A DNA stretch of 52,772 nucleotides from Alphaproteobacteria bacterium (GTDB lineage Bacteria > Pseudomonadota > Alphaproteobacteria > Rs-D84): assembly GCA_015062445.1 (NCBI GenBank), contig SUUQ01000008.1, positions 1-52,772 on the forward strand, in the 5' to 3' direction. Position numbers and translations under genes: made by a program. The notes beneath the pieces are model-generated. The model had not been told where the DNA came from and did not search any database. It saw only the letters and a program-made list of their open reading frames with translations. Positions 52,422 to 52,772 of the stretch are shown piece by piece. Every line of letters begins with the position of its first letter. Within the stretch, counting starts at the first letter, position 1.

Positions 52422-52445
52422 TGGTTAGCATTGTATATAGTTCCC
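52422..52445 (-). repeat. Right terminal inverted repeat
   Basis: 24 bp, perfect complement of the left end at 48913-48936. Confidence 0.95.
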
Positions 52446-52453
52446 GAACAAAT
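52446..52453. repeat. Target-site duplication, right copy
   Basis: GAACAAAT, identical to 48905-48912, directly after the right inverted repeat. Confidence 0.95.
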
Positions 52454-52772
52454 CGTACTGCGTGTCCAGCAAACTCCACCAGTGCGGCTGGGTCTGATGC
52501 ACGGGCGGATTGTTCGTGCAATGCAGGATATGGTGGCGATGCCGCAACAGGTGAATGCTTGATATGTGTGCCAGGTACATACAAGACAGATGTTGCCAAC
52601 ACGGCATGTTCAATATGTACAGATGACCATTACTGTACAGGTGGAACAAATCGTACTGCGTGTCCAGCAAACTCGACCAGTGCGGCTGGGTCTGATGCAC
52701 GGGCGGATTGTTCGTGCAATGCAGGATATGGCGGTGATGCGGCAACAGGTGAATGCTTGATATGCGTGCCAG
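52454..52772 (+). pseudogene. Giant Cys-rich secreted protein, 3' part cut off by the transposon
   Basis: The frame reads RTACPANSTSAAGSDARADC... and is open to the end of the window, so the true stop lies outside. It continues codon 1018 of the gene at 45859 exactly when the transposon and one target copy are removed. It encodes Cys-rich 66-residue repeats (CNAGYGGDAATGECLICVPG, then TDDHYCTGGTN). Detached from its signal peptide and start, it should not be expressed as a secreted protein unless the element excises. Confidence 0.9.
52454..52772. repeat. 198-bp coding tandem repeats
   Basis: Units start at 52454 and 52652 (198 bases, 66 codons), nearly identical. An earlier unit with its first Cys codon at 48724 falls in the same phase once the transposon is removed (48724, then 52463, then 52661). 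The array continues past the window end. Confidence 0.92.

Larger units (their letters stand above)
48913..52445 (+). mobile_element. IS1595-family transposon with cargo genes, 3533 bp
   Basis: Bounded by perfect 24-bp terminal inverted repeats (48913-48936, starting GGGAACTATATACAATG; complement at 52422-52445) and an 8-bp direct duplication GAACAAAT. It contains an IS1595-type zinc-ribbon transposase plus cargo: a small minus-strand gene, a 40-codon ORF overlapping the transposase end, a micro-ORF region with nested hairpins, and a GIY-YIG-EcoRI-type methylase fusion. Removing the element and one duplication restores the host frame (...GGTN-RTACPANST...) and matches the uninterrupted copy of the same repeat at 52640-52690. 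The perfect repeats and intact transposase suggest recent insertion and possible current activity. Confidence 0.96.

Overview
The window looks like a chromosome segment of an uncultured, low-to-moderate GC alphaproteobacterium, most likely host- or gut-associated. This rests on a DUF2924 plus large serine recombinase pair of alphaproteobacterial type, RNase J, MtaB, omega subunit and XerC of proteobacterial type, stem-loop intergenic repeats like those of Rickettsiales and relatives, and very long Cys-rich secreted proteins with Listeria/Bacteroides-type repeats. The placement is inference; no 16S rRNA is present.

Layout. 1-2.8 kb: an AT-rich surface-polysaccharide fragment (glycosyltransferase and an asparagine-synthetase-like protein with a degenerate glutaminase domain). 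3.0-6.2 kb: a phage packaging cassette (ParB-like/DNA methylase, DUF5681 small-terminase-like protein, large terminase) without structural genes. 6.2-19.2 kb: an accessory, defence-like island: a PD-(D/E)XK protein, NUDIX hydrolase, ankyrin protein, type III restriction-modification pair (mod/res), small serine recombinase, GIY-YIG plus RAMA-like protein, a membrane coiled-coil protein, DUF2924/large serine recombinase, and a DUF2806-like protein. It ends at tRNA-Ser(GGA). Two genes in it start behind the same duplicated promoter module.

19.3-30.1 kb is core genome: rpoZ, divergent mtaB-dacA-holB-tatD-smpB operon, two outer-membrane proteins, a class A penicillin-binding protein, ligA (apparently leaderless). 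30.1-33.9 kb is repeat-rich: DUF378 protein, two secreted Cys-rich proteins, a candidate ~225-nt structured RNA with its own promoter and terminator, and 90-bp palindrome-bearing repeats on both sides of a small GIY-YIG gene. 33.9-45.7 kb is core again: SIMPL proteins, tcdA, a second TatD, an EF-hand/Lys-rich membrane protein, HU, a GT-A-like protein, an alanyl-tRNA synthetase lacking the C-Ala domain, RNase J, trpS, xerC.

45.9 kb to the end is one giant Cys-rich secreted-protein gene split by a 3533-bp IS1595-type transposon (48913-52445; perfect 24-bp terminal inverted repeats, 8-bp target duplication GAACAAAT). Besides the transposase, the transposon carries a small ORF overlapping the transposase, a region of nested hairpins with a 16-codon basic micro-ORF behind an ideal ribosome site, and a single-chain GIY-YIG nuclease-EcoRI-type adenine methylase fusion with a consensus promoter. 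Removing the element and one target copy restores the host reading frame and its exact 198-bp tandem-repeat period. This cargo-bearing transposon is the most interesting system in the window.
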